Source: Bacteroidales bacterium (GTDB lineage Bacteria; Bacteroidota; Bacteroidia; Bacteroidales; P3). Taken from it: a stretch of DNA of 9,184 bases. The stretch's first letter is position 1. Each line of letters opens with the position of its first letter. The position numbers were made by a program, and so were the translations under genes. Below the pieces are notes generated by a model. That model ran no database searches. It was not told the origin of the DNA and saw only the letters and a list, made by a program, of their open reading frames with translations. Positions 1 through 5,937 of the stretch are shown in pieces. The stretch covers positions 1-9,184 of the forward strand of contig JAFZEK010000091.1 in the NCBI GenBank assembly GCA_017560705.1, given 5' to 3'.

Positions 1-108
1 AACGAATTTGGTTTTGCGTTTTATAAACCTAATAAAGCTAACCCTATTTTAAGTTTAGATTTATCTGCATTGACTAAAATCATAAATAATCAAATAAAGC
101 AATGTTAA
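1..108 (+). CDS. C-terminal end of an unidentified protein (partial)
   Basis: Frame 1 is open from the first base to a TAA at 106-108 and gives 35 residues ending NNQIKQC. The stretch is too short to assign to a family. It reads as coding because it is open, on the same strand as the next gene, and ends only 16 bp before that gene's ATG, which suggests the two are co-transcribed. The start and most of the protein lie outside the window. It could be a chance open frame in AT-rich DNA, so confidence is moderate. Confidence 0.45.
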   Translation, partial: NEFGFAFYKPNKANPILSLDLSALTKIINNQIKQC

Positions 109-124
109 AACATTTTAAATACGA

Positions 125-931
125 ATGAATATGCAATATCGAAAAGATTCTTTTATTTTGTTGGCTCTGATACTGACTATACCTTTTCAATCATTAGAAA
201 AAACACCTGTAAATATCTTTAATACAGAAAGATTTAGTCAACTTAATTGGAAAAAGGATTATTCCATTCCTTCCGTATTTCTTCTTAATGGTGAATTTAT
301 CGAATATGGTCGAGGATATATTATGCATAAAGATAATTTAGGCAATATAGATTCTCTTCCATTTAAATACAGCTTTGGAAATATTATTTTTTCAAAAATA
401 GATTTCTATAAATTCATGTCTTATAACAATTATATTGGTGATAATAATACTAATGTATCTTACAAAGATGATGATGATGTACAAAAAATATATCATCAAT
501 TTGATACAATTCAGCATATTTATAATTACCAAGACGATTATACTAGATTTAGTATTCCCCTAAACGATGAAAATATAAGTAGAGAAGGTTGGCATATTAT
601 CAATGAATATTTTGAATCAGATAGTTTAAGAAGAGTTGATATTTATTTCACACTACAGAAAAGAAATAAAAAAACGTATGGATACGAAGAAATTTCTTTT
701 GTTGCTAACTTTCCCATTGCGTGGATGCGTAATAGAAAAGTAATAATGAATGAGGATTTTGAGCACTACAATATTGTATATCAAATTACAACTTTAAAGG
801 ATAATTATTATTTAATATCATTAGGTACAACTAAGAAGTATTTTAAAACCATTGGAAACAAGAAAAAAGAAAAACGTTTGAAAAAACAACTTATTCGAAA
901 ACATAAAAAAATATATGGGAAAAGGCAATAA
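125..931 (+). CDS. Hypothetical protein with hydrophobic N-terminus and basic C-terminal tail
   Basis: I do not recognise this 268-residue protein. Residues 6-8 (RKD) are followed by a hydrophobic run at about 10-21 (FILLALILTIPF), which fits a signal peptide or N-terminal anchor; there is no lipobox cysteine. The middle is rich in Tyr, Asn, Asp, Phe and Ile, with an acidic patch at 113-118 (YKDDDD). The last 32 residues contain 16 Lys or Arg, a sharp change in charge. No catalytic or metal-binding motif is visible. The ATG at 125 is the first start; Met3 (131) is a possible alternative. The gene is visibly more AT-rich than the etf genes, which may mean accessory or recently acquired DNA. 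The stop codon lies 12 bp before the inverted-repeat element at 944, so any terminator for this gene would have to be supplied by that element or the hairpin beyond it. The real coding status is fairly secure from length; the function is unknown. Confidence 0.75.
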   Translation: MNMQYRKDSFILLALILTIPFQSLEKTPVNIFNTERFSQLNWKKDYSIPSVFLLNGEFIEYGRGYIMHKDNLGNIDSLPFKYSFGNIIFSKIDFYKFMSYNNYIGDNNTNVSYKDDDDVQKIYHQFDTIQHIYNYQDDYTRFSIPLNDENISREGWHIINEYFESDSLRRVDIYFTLQKRNKKTYGYEEISFVANFPIAWMRNRKVIMNEDFEHYNIVYQITTLKDNYYLISLGTTKKYFKTIGNKKKEKRLKKQLIRKHKKIYGKRQ

Positions 932-943
932 AAAATCTATTAA

Positions 944-977
944 AGGCAACTTCTAAAAATTGCTTTGCAAGTGATTT
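944..977 (+). repeat. Left terminal inverted repeat of the MITE-like element
   Basis: This 34-bp arm is perfectly complementary to 1158-1191. It contains a small internal inverted repeat (TTGC-TTT-GCAA). With one mismatch at 943/1192 the pairing extends outward to 938-942 and 1193-1197. Confidence 0.85.
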
Positions 978-1157
978 GTGGAATTTTGCTAGAAAGATTT
1001 CTACTTTCTTTTGATTGAGCATAGCGGGCTATGCGATTGAAAAAGAAATAGAAAGATTCCAAGAAAAAACGCAACGTTGCGATTAAGCGAGTAAAGAGCA
1101 ATGCCCCAGCATTAGCTCTTTCGAGCGATAGCAACATCGACGAAGTCAGTATTCCGT

Positions 1158-1191
1158 AAATCACTTGCAAAGCAATTTTTAGAAGTTGCCT
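1158..1191 (-). repeat. Right terminal inverted repeat of the MITE-like element
   Basis: This is the exact reverse complement of 944-977. It ends directly beside the A-run (1197-1203) that forms the T-tract of the etf operon terminator on the minus strand, so the element abuts the terminator without breaking it. Confidence 0.85.
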
Positions 1192-1196
1192 ATAAT

Positions 1197-1241
1197 AAAA
1201 AAAGCAACACTCAATAGCATAATGTCCCATGAGTGTTGCTT
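1197..1241 (-). terminator. Rho-independent terminator of the bcd-etfBA genes
   Basis: Read on the minus strand, a 12-bp stem (AAGCAACACTCA pairing with TGAGTGTTGCTT, arms 1230-1241 and 1202-1213) closes a 16-nt loop and is followed by seven T residues (complement of 1197-1203). It begins 42 bp after the etfA stop codon. On the plus strand the same hairpin is followed only by TTAAAATTT, so it may act weakly for the convergent gene as well. Confidence 0.85.
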
Positions 1242-1283
1242 AAAATTTGTTGGATAAAATTCTATATCTTTTCGATGGAAGTA

Positions 1284-2288
1284 TTATTCAACCATTCCTT
1301 TTAATCTCTCTGTAAGAAGAGGAAGAATTTTGTTTACATCACCTACTATTCCAATATCAGCAACGTTGAAGATAGGTGCAAACTTATCTTTGTTTATAGC
1401 TACGATAAATTCACTTTCTTCCATACCTGCAAGGTGTTGGATAGCTCCGCTAATACCACAAGCAATGTAAAGGTCTGGGCGAACAGTTTTACCAGTTTGT
1501 CCAACTTGGCGGCTGTGATCAATGATACCAGCATCTACACATGCACGAGAAGCTGATACTTGAGCATTAAGTACTTCGGCTAATTCTTCAAGTTTTTTGA
1601 AGCCTTCAGCATCACCAACACCACGACCTCCAGAAACTAATATTTTAGCTTCAGAAATATCTATCAAACCTTTGTCTTCTTTTACTGTTTCTACTAAGCG
1701 AACGCGGCGAGCTTTAGCTTCATCAAAGTTAATTTTATAGTCAACTATTTCACCTTTGCGTTCAGCGTTTGGAGCAAGTTTTTTCATTACTCCAGGACGT
1801 ACTGTACTCATTTGAGGACGGTGTTCTTTACAAACGATGGTAGCCATAAGGTTTCCACCAAATGCAGGACGTGTCATAAGAAGTTCTCTTTCTTCTCCAA
1901 TTTCAAGTTTAGTACAGTCTGCTGTCAAACCGGTATTAATTCTAGCAGACAATCTAGGACCAAGGTCTCTACCTATTGTAGTAGCACCTATCATTAGTAT
2001 GCTAGGTTTTTGTTCGTTTACAATTTGAGTAATTGCTTGAGTATAAGGTTCTGTTAGATAGTCTTTTAATATGTCATTATCAACTACCAAAACTCTGTCA
2101 GCACCTGATTCGATAAGGTGTTGTGCTTTATTTGCTATGTTTTTTCCCAATAAAATAGCAACAACCTTTTCGTTTAATGCATCAGCTAATTCTCTAGCTT
2201 TGCCTAACAATTCTAGTGCTACACTTTGTACTACACCTTCACGTTGTTCGCAAAAAACGTAAACATCTTTATATTGTGTTGTATCCAT
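1284..2288 (-). CDS. etfA: Electron transfer flavoprotein, alpha subunit (EtfA/FixB)
   Basis: This is the FAD-binding large subunit of the ETF heterodimer, a cytosolic electron carrier that works with acyl-CoA dehydrogenases. At 334 residues it has the usual length. The N-terminal nucleotide-binding-like domain covers about 1-200. The C-terminal FAD domain shows SGGRGVG (219-225), SRACVDAG (247-254), QVGQTGK (261-267), the ETF-alpha signature around LYIACGISGAIQHLAG (273-288), AINKD (297-301) and DIGIVGD (311-317), all typical flavin-contacting segments. The start ATG at 2286-2288 follows the etfB stop by 26 bp, and the terminator lies just downstream, so it is the last gene of the bcd-etfB-etfA set. 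The family contains both simple and electron-bifurcating members; the partner EtfB points to the bifurcating type. No missing motifs or frameshifts are seen. Confidence 0.96.
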   Translation of the reverse strand: MDTTQYKDVYVFCEQREGVVQSVALELLGKARELADALNEKVVAILLGKNIANKAQHLIESGADRVLVVDNDILKDYLTEPYTQAITQIVNEQKPSILMIGATTIGRDLGPRLSARINTGLTADCTKLEIGEERELLMTRPAFGGNLMATIVCKEHRPQMSTVRPGVMKKLAPNAERKGEIVDYKINFDEAKARRVRLVETVKEDKGLIDISEAKILVSGGRGVGDAEGFKKLEELAEVLNAQVSASRACVDAGIIDHSRQVGQTGKTVRPDLYIACGISGAIQHLAGMEESEFIVAINKDKFAPIFNVADIGIVGDVNKILPLLTERLKGMVE

Positions 2289-2314
2289 TTTTCTTATAAA
2301 ATAAAATTAGTAGG

Positions 2315-3097
2315 TTAGATAATAAATTTTTCTTTTAGCTTGCTAACTATGATACCTACAGCTTGTTCTGCATCTACTTCGTATTGTTCGCCTGCTGGTT
2401 TTAAGCTTTTTGGGAATGCTTTAGCTACACTTGTAGGAGATCCTGCTTTTCCTATTTTTTCGTCAGCAACGTCTATTTTATCTGCTCCCCATACTTCTAC
2501 TTCTTTATTGTATGCTGTAACAATACCATTTACACTCATATAGCGAGCTTTGTACGCTGGTGCTAAAACTGTTACTAAGCAAGGAGCGTCTACTTCTAGC
2601 ATTTGATAACCTTCTTCAGTTTGTTTGCGAATGGTGAATGTTTTATTACCATCGAATTTCAAACTTTCTAGATAAGATACTTGAGGTAAATCCAAGTGTT
2701 CTGCTATTTGTGGTCCTACTTGGGCTGTATCACCGTCAATAGCTTGACGACCTGTTATTATTAAATCGTATTCAATATTGCGAAGAGCTCCTGCCAAAGC
2801 ATTGGATGTTGCCAAAGTATCTGCACCACCTAGTTTTCGGTCTGTTAATAATATAGCTCTATCTACACCCATAGCCAAAGCTTCTCTAAGAATATCTTCA
2901 GCTTGTGGCAATCCCATTGTAATAACTGTTACATGGGCATTATATTGGTCTTTCAATTGAAGTGCAAGTTCCAAACCTCCCTTGTCATCAGGGTTCATAA
3001 TGCTAGGAACACCTTCACGAATTAGTGTACCTGTTTGAGGATTAATTTTTACCTCTGTAGTATCGGGTACTTGTTTTATACAAACTACTATTTTCAT
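2315..3097 (-). CDS. etfB: Electron transfer flavoprotein, beta subunit (EtfB/FixA)
   Basis: This is the small subunit of the ETF heterodimer; it binds AMP in simple ETFs or a second FAD in bifurcating ETFs. At 260 residues it is full length. It begins MKIVVCIKQVPDT and has SIMNPDDK (32-39), VTVITMG (56-62), GADTLATS (91-98) and GRQAIDGDTAQVGP (116-129), the nucleotide-binding segments of the family. At 216-222 it carries GKAGSPT followed by VAKAFPK, where the mitochondrial-type subunit has a DPPQRTAG segment. This and the overall pattern match my recollection of clostridial and Acidaminococcus bifurcating EtfB proteins. The gene lies 146 bp after the dehydrogenase and 26 bp before etfA, in the order bcd-etfB-etfA that is typical of butyryl-CoA dehydrogenase operons. 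Family identity is certain; bifurcation is inferred. Confidence 0.96.
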   Translation of the reverse strand: MKIVVCIKQVPDTTEVKINPQTGTLIREGVPSIMNPDDKGGLELALQLKDQYNAHVTVITMGLPQAEDILREALAMGVDRAILLTDRKLGGADTLATSNALAGALRNIEYDLIITGRQAIDGDTAQVGPQIAEHLDLPQVSYLESLKFDGNKTFTIRKQTEEGYQMLEVDAPCLVTVLAPAYKARYMSVNGIVTAYNKEVEVWGADKIDVADEKIGKAGSPTSVAKAFPKSLKPAGEQYEVDAEQAVGIIVSKLKEKFII

Positions 3098-3243
3098 TAT
3101 TCTCTATCTATCTTTTTGAGTTCTTCTTTTCTAGAATGTATTTTCGCAAGAATTATACGAGCTAGAAAAATATCTTTGTTGAGTGAACTCTGTTATAATA
3201 AATTAGTGAGCAGAAGTTTTATTAAAAAGAACTTCAATAATCT
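3098..3243 (-). other. 146-bp bcd-etfB spacer with a small hairpin
   Basis: The spacer is long for neighbouring genes of one operon. Just after the dehydrogenase stop lies a 6-bp stem (GAAGTT/AACTTC, 3213-3218 with 3230-3235) and 11-nt loop, without a following T-run, so it is not a convincing terminator. I find no clean TAnnTTTG box in front of etfB; the nearest resemblance is TATAATTCTTG on the minus strand. Read-through from bcd is the simplest view, with possible RNA processing here. Confidence 0.3.
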
Positions 3244-4386
3244 CTATTTCTTAAACAATTTACCTGCAATTACCATGCGTTGAACTTCGGAAGTACCTTC
3301 GTAAATTTCGGTAATCTTAGCATCACGCATCATGCGTTCAACTGAGTATTCACGAGTGTAGCCATATCCACCATGAAATTGAACTGCTTTTGTTGTTACT
3401 TCCATTGCTGTTTCGGCACAGAATAATTTAGCCATAGCAGCATCTACAGAGTATGGAATACCATTATCTTTTTTGTAGTGAGCACTACGAACCAACAAAC
3501 GAGCAGCTTGAACTTTTGTTTCCAAATCAGCCATTTGGAATTGAGTGTTTTGGAATTGAGAAATGCTGCGTCCAAATTGTTTTCTTTCTTTAGTGTATTT
3601 TACAGTTTCATCCATAGCACCTTGAGCAATACCTAGAGCTTGAGCAGCGATACCTATACGACCACCATCCAAAGTTTTCATTGCTATTCCAAATCCACCG
3701 CCTACTTTTCCTAGCAAATTATCTTTTGGAATGCGACAGTTTTCGAAGATAAGTTCGGTTGTAGCAGAACCGCGGATACCTAATTTCTTTTCTTTTTTGC
3801 CAATAGAAAAGCCTGGAGTGCCTTTTTCTACGATGAAAGCTGATATACCCTTTGTTCCCAAAGATTTGTCGGTCATAGCTATAACTATGTAAACATGAGC
3901 GTATCCTCCATTGGTAATGAATATTTTACTTCCGTTCAAAACCCATTCATCACCTTCTAGTACAGCAGTTGTTTGTTGTCCAGCTGCATCTGTACCGGCG
4001 TTAGGTTCAGTAAGACCAAATGCACCAATCCATTCACCCGAAGCTAATTTAGGTAGGTATTTCATTTTTTGTTCTTCTGTACCGTTTTCTAAAATAGGAG
4101 CAGCACATAATGATGTGTGAGCTGAAAGCACAACTCCAGTTGTTCCACATACTCTAGATAGCTCTTCTACAGCCATTCCATACATCATGTTTGTTCCACC
4201 AGCTCCGCCATATTGTGTTGGAATTGGAATTCCCATTAAGCCTATTTTTCCCATTTTTTCAACTGTTTCTATCGGAAAGCGTTCTTGCTCATCGATTTCT
4301 GCAGCTAGAGGCTTTACTTCCTTTTCTGCAAATTCGCGTATCATTTGCAGAAAAAGATTCTCTGTTTTTGACAAGTTAAAATCCAT
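3244..4386 (-). CDS. bcd: Acyl-CoA dehydrogenase, short-chain / butyryl-CoA dehydrogenase type
   Basis: This FAD enzyme interconverts short acyl-CoA and 2-enoyl-CoA, passing electrons to or from ETF. At 380 residues it has the standard length. The helical N-terminal domain is at about 1-120, the beta domain at about 121-230 with signature GLTEPNAGTDAAG (124-136), and the C-terminal helical domain at 231-380 with signature QFHGGYGYT (336-344). The catalytic base is Glu363 in EIYEGTSE, the position used by short-chain and butyryl-CoA dehydrogenases. Segments such as MDFNL at the N-terminus, VCGTTGVVLSAHTSLC (79-94) and TLDGGRIGIAAQALGIA (238-254) closely match my recollection of clostridial Bcd. 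The first gene of the set, it precedes etfB and etfA, which suggests it works as crotonyl-CoA reductase in a fermentation route to butyrate; fatty-acid or amino-acid catabolism is the alternative. The ATG at 4384-4386 gives the family N-terminus exactly. The likely promoter and an inverted repeat lie upstream. Confidence 0.93.
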   Translation of the reverse strand: MDFNLSKTENLFLQMIREFAEKEVKPLAAEIDEQERFPIETVEKMGKIGLMGIPIPTQYGGAGGTNMMYGMAVEELSRVCGTTGVVLSAHTSLCAAPILENGTEEQKMKYLPKLASGEWIGAFGLTEPNAGTDAAGQQTTAVLEGDEWVLNGSKIFITNGGYAHVYIVIAMTDKSLGTKGISAFIVEKGTPGFSIGKKEKKLGIRGSATTELIFENCRIPKDNLLGKVGGGFGIAMKTLDGGRIGIAAQALGIAQGAMDETVKYTKERKQFGRSISQFQNTQFQMADLETKVQAARLLVRSAHYKKDNGIPYSVDAAMAKLFCAETAMEVTTKAVQFHGGYGYTREYSVERMMRDAKITEIYEGTSEVQRMVIAGKLFKK

Positions 4387-4441
4387 AATCTGTATTAGTG
4401 TTATTTGTTTTCTGTTTATGTATAAAGAATTATATTATAAA

Positions 4442-4472
4442 CTATTGAATATACGACAAATACATTCAATAG
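4442..4472 (-). promoter_or_regulatory. 9-bp inverted repeat in the bcd leader (possible operator or hairpin)
   Basis: CTATTGAAT (4442-4450) and ATTCAATAG (4464-4472) are perfect inverted repeats separated by 13 bp. They lie between the predicted transcription start (near 4485) and the bcd start codon, about 56 bp before that codon. A repeat placed just inside the transcribed region fits a repressor site or an mRNA hairpin. No T-run follows, so it is not a terminator. No regulator gene is present in the window. Confidence 0.4.
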
Positions 4473-4491
4473 CCTGACTTCTTACGTTATG

Positions 4492-4499
4492 CAAATATA
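4492..4499 (-). promoter_or_regulatory. Bacteroidota-type -7 box for bcd-etfBA
   Basis: On the minus strand the sequence reads TATATTTGC, matching the TAnnTTTG -7 consensus of the Bacteroidota primary sigma factor. The expected -33 region has only TGTGTTTT, a degenerate match. The implied leader is about 95-100 nt. The rest of the gap up to the LRR gene (4500-4654) shows no further convincing signal apart from a 10-bp palindrome at 4637-4646. Confidence 0.55.
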
Positions 4500-4654
4500 C
4501 GTATTTTTATCGAATTAAAACACAGATTATTGTAATATTTTTCTTCTTTCTTTGAAAATGTGTTTTATCGAATGCTTATCTCTTATCAATATCGACTTAT
4601 GGTAGTGTTATAATCTGTTGGTATTCAAATATTACGAATCTAGATTTATCCTTT

Positions 4655-5461
4655 TTATCGGAACTCATAAACAACTTCTTTTGGTAGCATCATTTGAAAT
4701 CTTGCATTGTTGCAAGCTTTGGATATGAAAAGAGTTTTTAGAGGTGTGTCTGTGCAAAATACTTTATTTAGATTTGGATTATTTGTAAGGTCTAAATGTT
4801 TTACATTTGTGCCTCTACAGTATAGTTCTTCCAAAAAATGGTTTTCTTTTAAATCCAATGTGTCTATCGGATTGAAGAATACTAGTAATTGTTTTAGCTC
4901 TTTATTGTTTGAGATATCTATGCTTTTAATTCTATTTTGACTTACTACGAGTATTCGAAGATCTGTATTGTTGCTTGTGTTTATACTTGATAGTTTTCCA
5001 CTTATGCATGTGAACTCTTGAAGTTTTGTATTGTATCTCAAATCTACGTTTTGCAAGGGATTGTCGCTACAAATTATAACGGTCAGTTCAGGGCAACCTT
5101 TAATGTTTATATTTTTTATTTCATTTTGGTAGCATTCAAGTATTCGTAGCTTTGCATTATTGTTTAGATTCAGTTTTGTAAGTTTGTTGTTTTGGCATTT
5201 CAAGATTTCAAGATTTTTGAAATGTTCTATTCCCTTTAGAGATTTCAGTTCAAGGTTGGAACAGTCTAGCATTGTGAGTTCATTGCCTTTTTTTGTAATA
5301 TACGTATTATTTTCGTTGTCATAATCTATGTAACCATTTTTGTATAGATGGTTGCGAAAATTTTCGTCGGAAATGTTTATAACACTTCTACATGAAATAG
5401 AAATTAGACAGAACAAAGATACGAAAAATAAAATCTTTATGATGTTTAGATTATGTTTCAT
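4655..5461 (-). CDS. Leucine-rich-repeat lipoprotein with cysteine ladder
   Basis: This 268-residue protein has a lipoprotein signal: basic N-terminus, hydrophobic stretch at about 10-22 and SISC with the lipid-carrying Cys at 24. The residues after it (RSVIN) lack the acidic pattern known for surface export in this phylum, so a periplasm-facing location is more likely. From about residue 62 there are nine tandem repeats of 21-22 residues with the pattern LxxLxCxxNxLxxLDLxxN, a leucine-rich-repeat solenoid of the kind used for protein binding. Cysteines occupy the same repeat position at 67, 89, 110, 131, 152, 215 and 236; repeats six and seven have Val at 173 and 194 instead. The C-terminal 20 residues look like a cap. 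No enzyme domain is seen. Its ligand cannot be told from sequence, and the neighbours (bcd, tRNA-Glu/rpsT) give no clue. The gene starts only 25 bp after the T-tract of the upstream tRNA terminator. Confidence 0.85.
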   Translation of the reverse strand: MKHNLNIIKILFFVSLFCLISISCRSVINISDENFRNHLYKNGYIDYDNENNTYITKKGNELTMLDCSNLELKSLKGIEHFKNLEILKCQNNKLTKLNLNNNAKLRILECYQNEIKNINIKGCPELTVIICSDNPLQNVDLRYNTKLQEFTCISGKLSSINTSNNTDLRILVVSQNRIKSIDISNNKELKQLLVFFNPIDTLDLKENHFLEELYCRGTNVKHLDLTNNPNLNKVFCTDTPLKTLFISKACNNARFQMMLPKEVVYEFR

Positions 5462-5486
5462 GATTATCTAGGTATGAGAGTATACG

Positions 5487-5526
5487 AAAAAAAGATATAC
5501 ATTACGTTTCCATAAATGTATATCTT
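5487..5526 (-). terminator. Terminator of the tRNA-Glu/rpsT/tRNA-Glu unit
   Basis: On the minus strand a perfect 12-bp stem (AAGATATACATT with AATGTATATCTT; arms 5515-5526 and 5492-5503) with an 11-nt loop runs into seven T residues (5487-5493). It begins 19 nt past the 3' end of the second tRNA. The stem is AT-rich, so read-through into the LRR gene is possible. Confidence 0.8.
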
Positions 5527-5541
5527 CACAATTACAATTAC

Positions 5542-5625
5542 ATTGTAGTCCGTAGGGGATTCGAACCCCTGATTTCAAGAATGAAAATCTTGCGTCCTAA
5601 CCAGCTAGACGAACGGACCAACTGT
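5542..5625 (-). repeat. 84-bp direct repeat, copy 2 (contains tRNA-Glu)
   Basis: This segment is identical to 5938-6021. Identity covers the whole tRNA plus 4 bp beyond its 3' end and 6 bp before its 5' end, then stops sharply on both sides. The repeat period is 396 bp and the rpsT gene lies between the copies. Confidence 0.9.
5546..5619 (-). tRNA. tRNA-Glu (UUC), second copy
   Basis: The minus strand folds as a 74-nt tRNA. The acceptor stem is GGTCCGT with ACGGACT, giving a G-U first pair, followed by discriminator A. The D-arm begins GTCTAG and contains GGTTAGGAC. The anticodon arm is CAAGA-TTTTCAT-TCTTG with anticodon TTC, and the T-arm is AGGGG-TTCGAAT-CCCCT. The CCA end is not encoded. 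It reads Glu codons GAA and GAG. It lies 47 nt after rpsT and just before the terminator, so it is probably released from a shared transcript with rpsT and the first copy. Confidence 0.95.
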
Positions 5626-5638
5626 TTTTTATTATTAT

Positions 5639-5660
5639 CTTCTTTACCGATGAAAAGAAG
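5639..5660 (-). other. Small hairpin between rpsT and the second tRNA-Glu
   Basis: On the minus strand CTTCTTT and AAAGAAG form a 7-bp stem with an 8-nt loop six nt after the rpsT stop codon. No T-run follows, so it is more likely a 3'-end stabiliser or processing site for the rpsT message than a terminator. The evidence is structural only. Confidence 0.3.
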
Positions 5661-5666
5661 CGCAAA

Positions 5667-5918
5667 TTACATAGCATTCACTTTACGCATCAACTTCGAT
5701 TTCAAGTTAGAAGCTTTGTTTTTATGAATAACTGAACGTTTAGCAAGTTTATCTATGATAGATATCATTTTTGGTAAGCGTTCTACAGCAACTGTCTTTT
5801 CTTCCAAAGCTCTAAAATCGCGTAATGCATTACGCATTGTCTTTGCGTAGTATCTATTTTCTATTCTTTTTCTTTCGCTTGAGCGAATTCTCTTCTTTGA
5901 CGATTTGTGGTTTGCCAT
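5667..5918 (-). CDS. rpsT: Ribosomal protein bS20
   Basis: This is the small-subunit protein bS20, which binds 16S rRNA early in 30S assembly. At 83 residues it is close to the usual length (E. coli 87). The N-terminus MANHKSSKKRIRSSERKR and the later HKNKASNLKSKLMRKV (69-84 region) are typical, and the protein is Lys/Arg-rich and helical throughout. The ATG at 5916-5918 gives the expected MAN start. Only 23 nt separate the start from the 3' end of the upstream tRNA-Glu, and no promoter is visible in that gap, so the message must come from the promoter before that tRNA and gain its 5' end by tRNA processing. In other bacteria bS20 synthesis is controlled at translation; no classical Shine-Dalgarno is present here. 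The second tRNA-Glu follows 47 nt downstream. Confidence 0.97.
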   Translation of the reverse strand: MANHKSSKKRIRSSERKRIENRYYAKTMRNALRDFRALEEKTVAVERLPKMISIIDKLAKRSVIHKNKASNLKSKLMRKVNAM

Positions 5919-5937
5919 TTCTTTATTTTATATTTCT

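Larger units (their letters stand above)
944..1191. mobile_element. MITE-like element with 34-bp perfect terminal inverted repeats
   Basis: A 248-bp segment is bounded by 34-bp sequences (944-977 and 1158-1191) that are exact reverse complements, each starting AGGCAACTTCTAAAAATTGC from the outside. After two mismatches the match continues for GGAAT on both sides. A TA dinucleotide sits just outside each end (941-942 and 1193-1194, allowing one extra base per side), compatible with a TA-type target duplication but weak in such AT-rich DNA. There is no transposase, so it would be non-autonomous. The interior holds four compact hairpins or palindromes (991-1009, 1019-1034, 1070-1081, 1093-1121). 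An open frame crosses it on the minus strand but looks like a by-product of the repeat. It lies between convergent genes, where insertion would be harmless. It could instead be a structured intergenic repeat or RNA; copy number in the genome would decide. Confidence 0.7.

Noticed and set aside
461..478. YKDDDD segment resembling the FLAG epitope
   Set aside because: It comes from a natural GAT-rich acidic patch within a long native open frame; there is no sign of an engineered tag.
940..1230. 96-codon open frame on the minus strand across the inverted-repeat element
   Set aside because: It starts inside the loop of the etf terminator and runs through both inverted ends, so its two termini are encoded by complementary repeat DNA. 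The composition looks like translated structured repeat rather than a gene.
3035..3283. 82-codon plus-strand frame covering the bcd-etfB spacer
   Set aside because: It overlaps the ends of both flanking genes in antisense, has low-complexity hydrophobic content and no recognisable start signals.
4187..4477. Plus-strand open frames opposite the start of the dehydrogenase gene (also 4191-4379 and 3911-4120)
   Set aside because: They lie antisense to a gene with unmistakable family motifs and have no promoter or family resemblance.
4637..4646. 10-bp palindrome AATCTAGATT after the LRR gene
   Set aside because: Too short and AT-rich to be meaningful by itself, with no T-run and no second copy noticed in the window.
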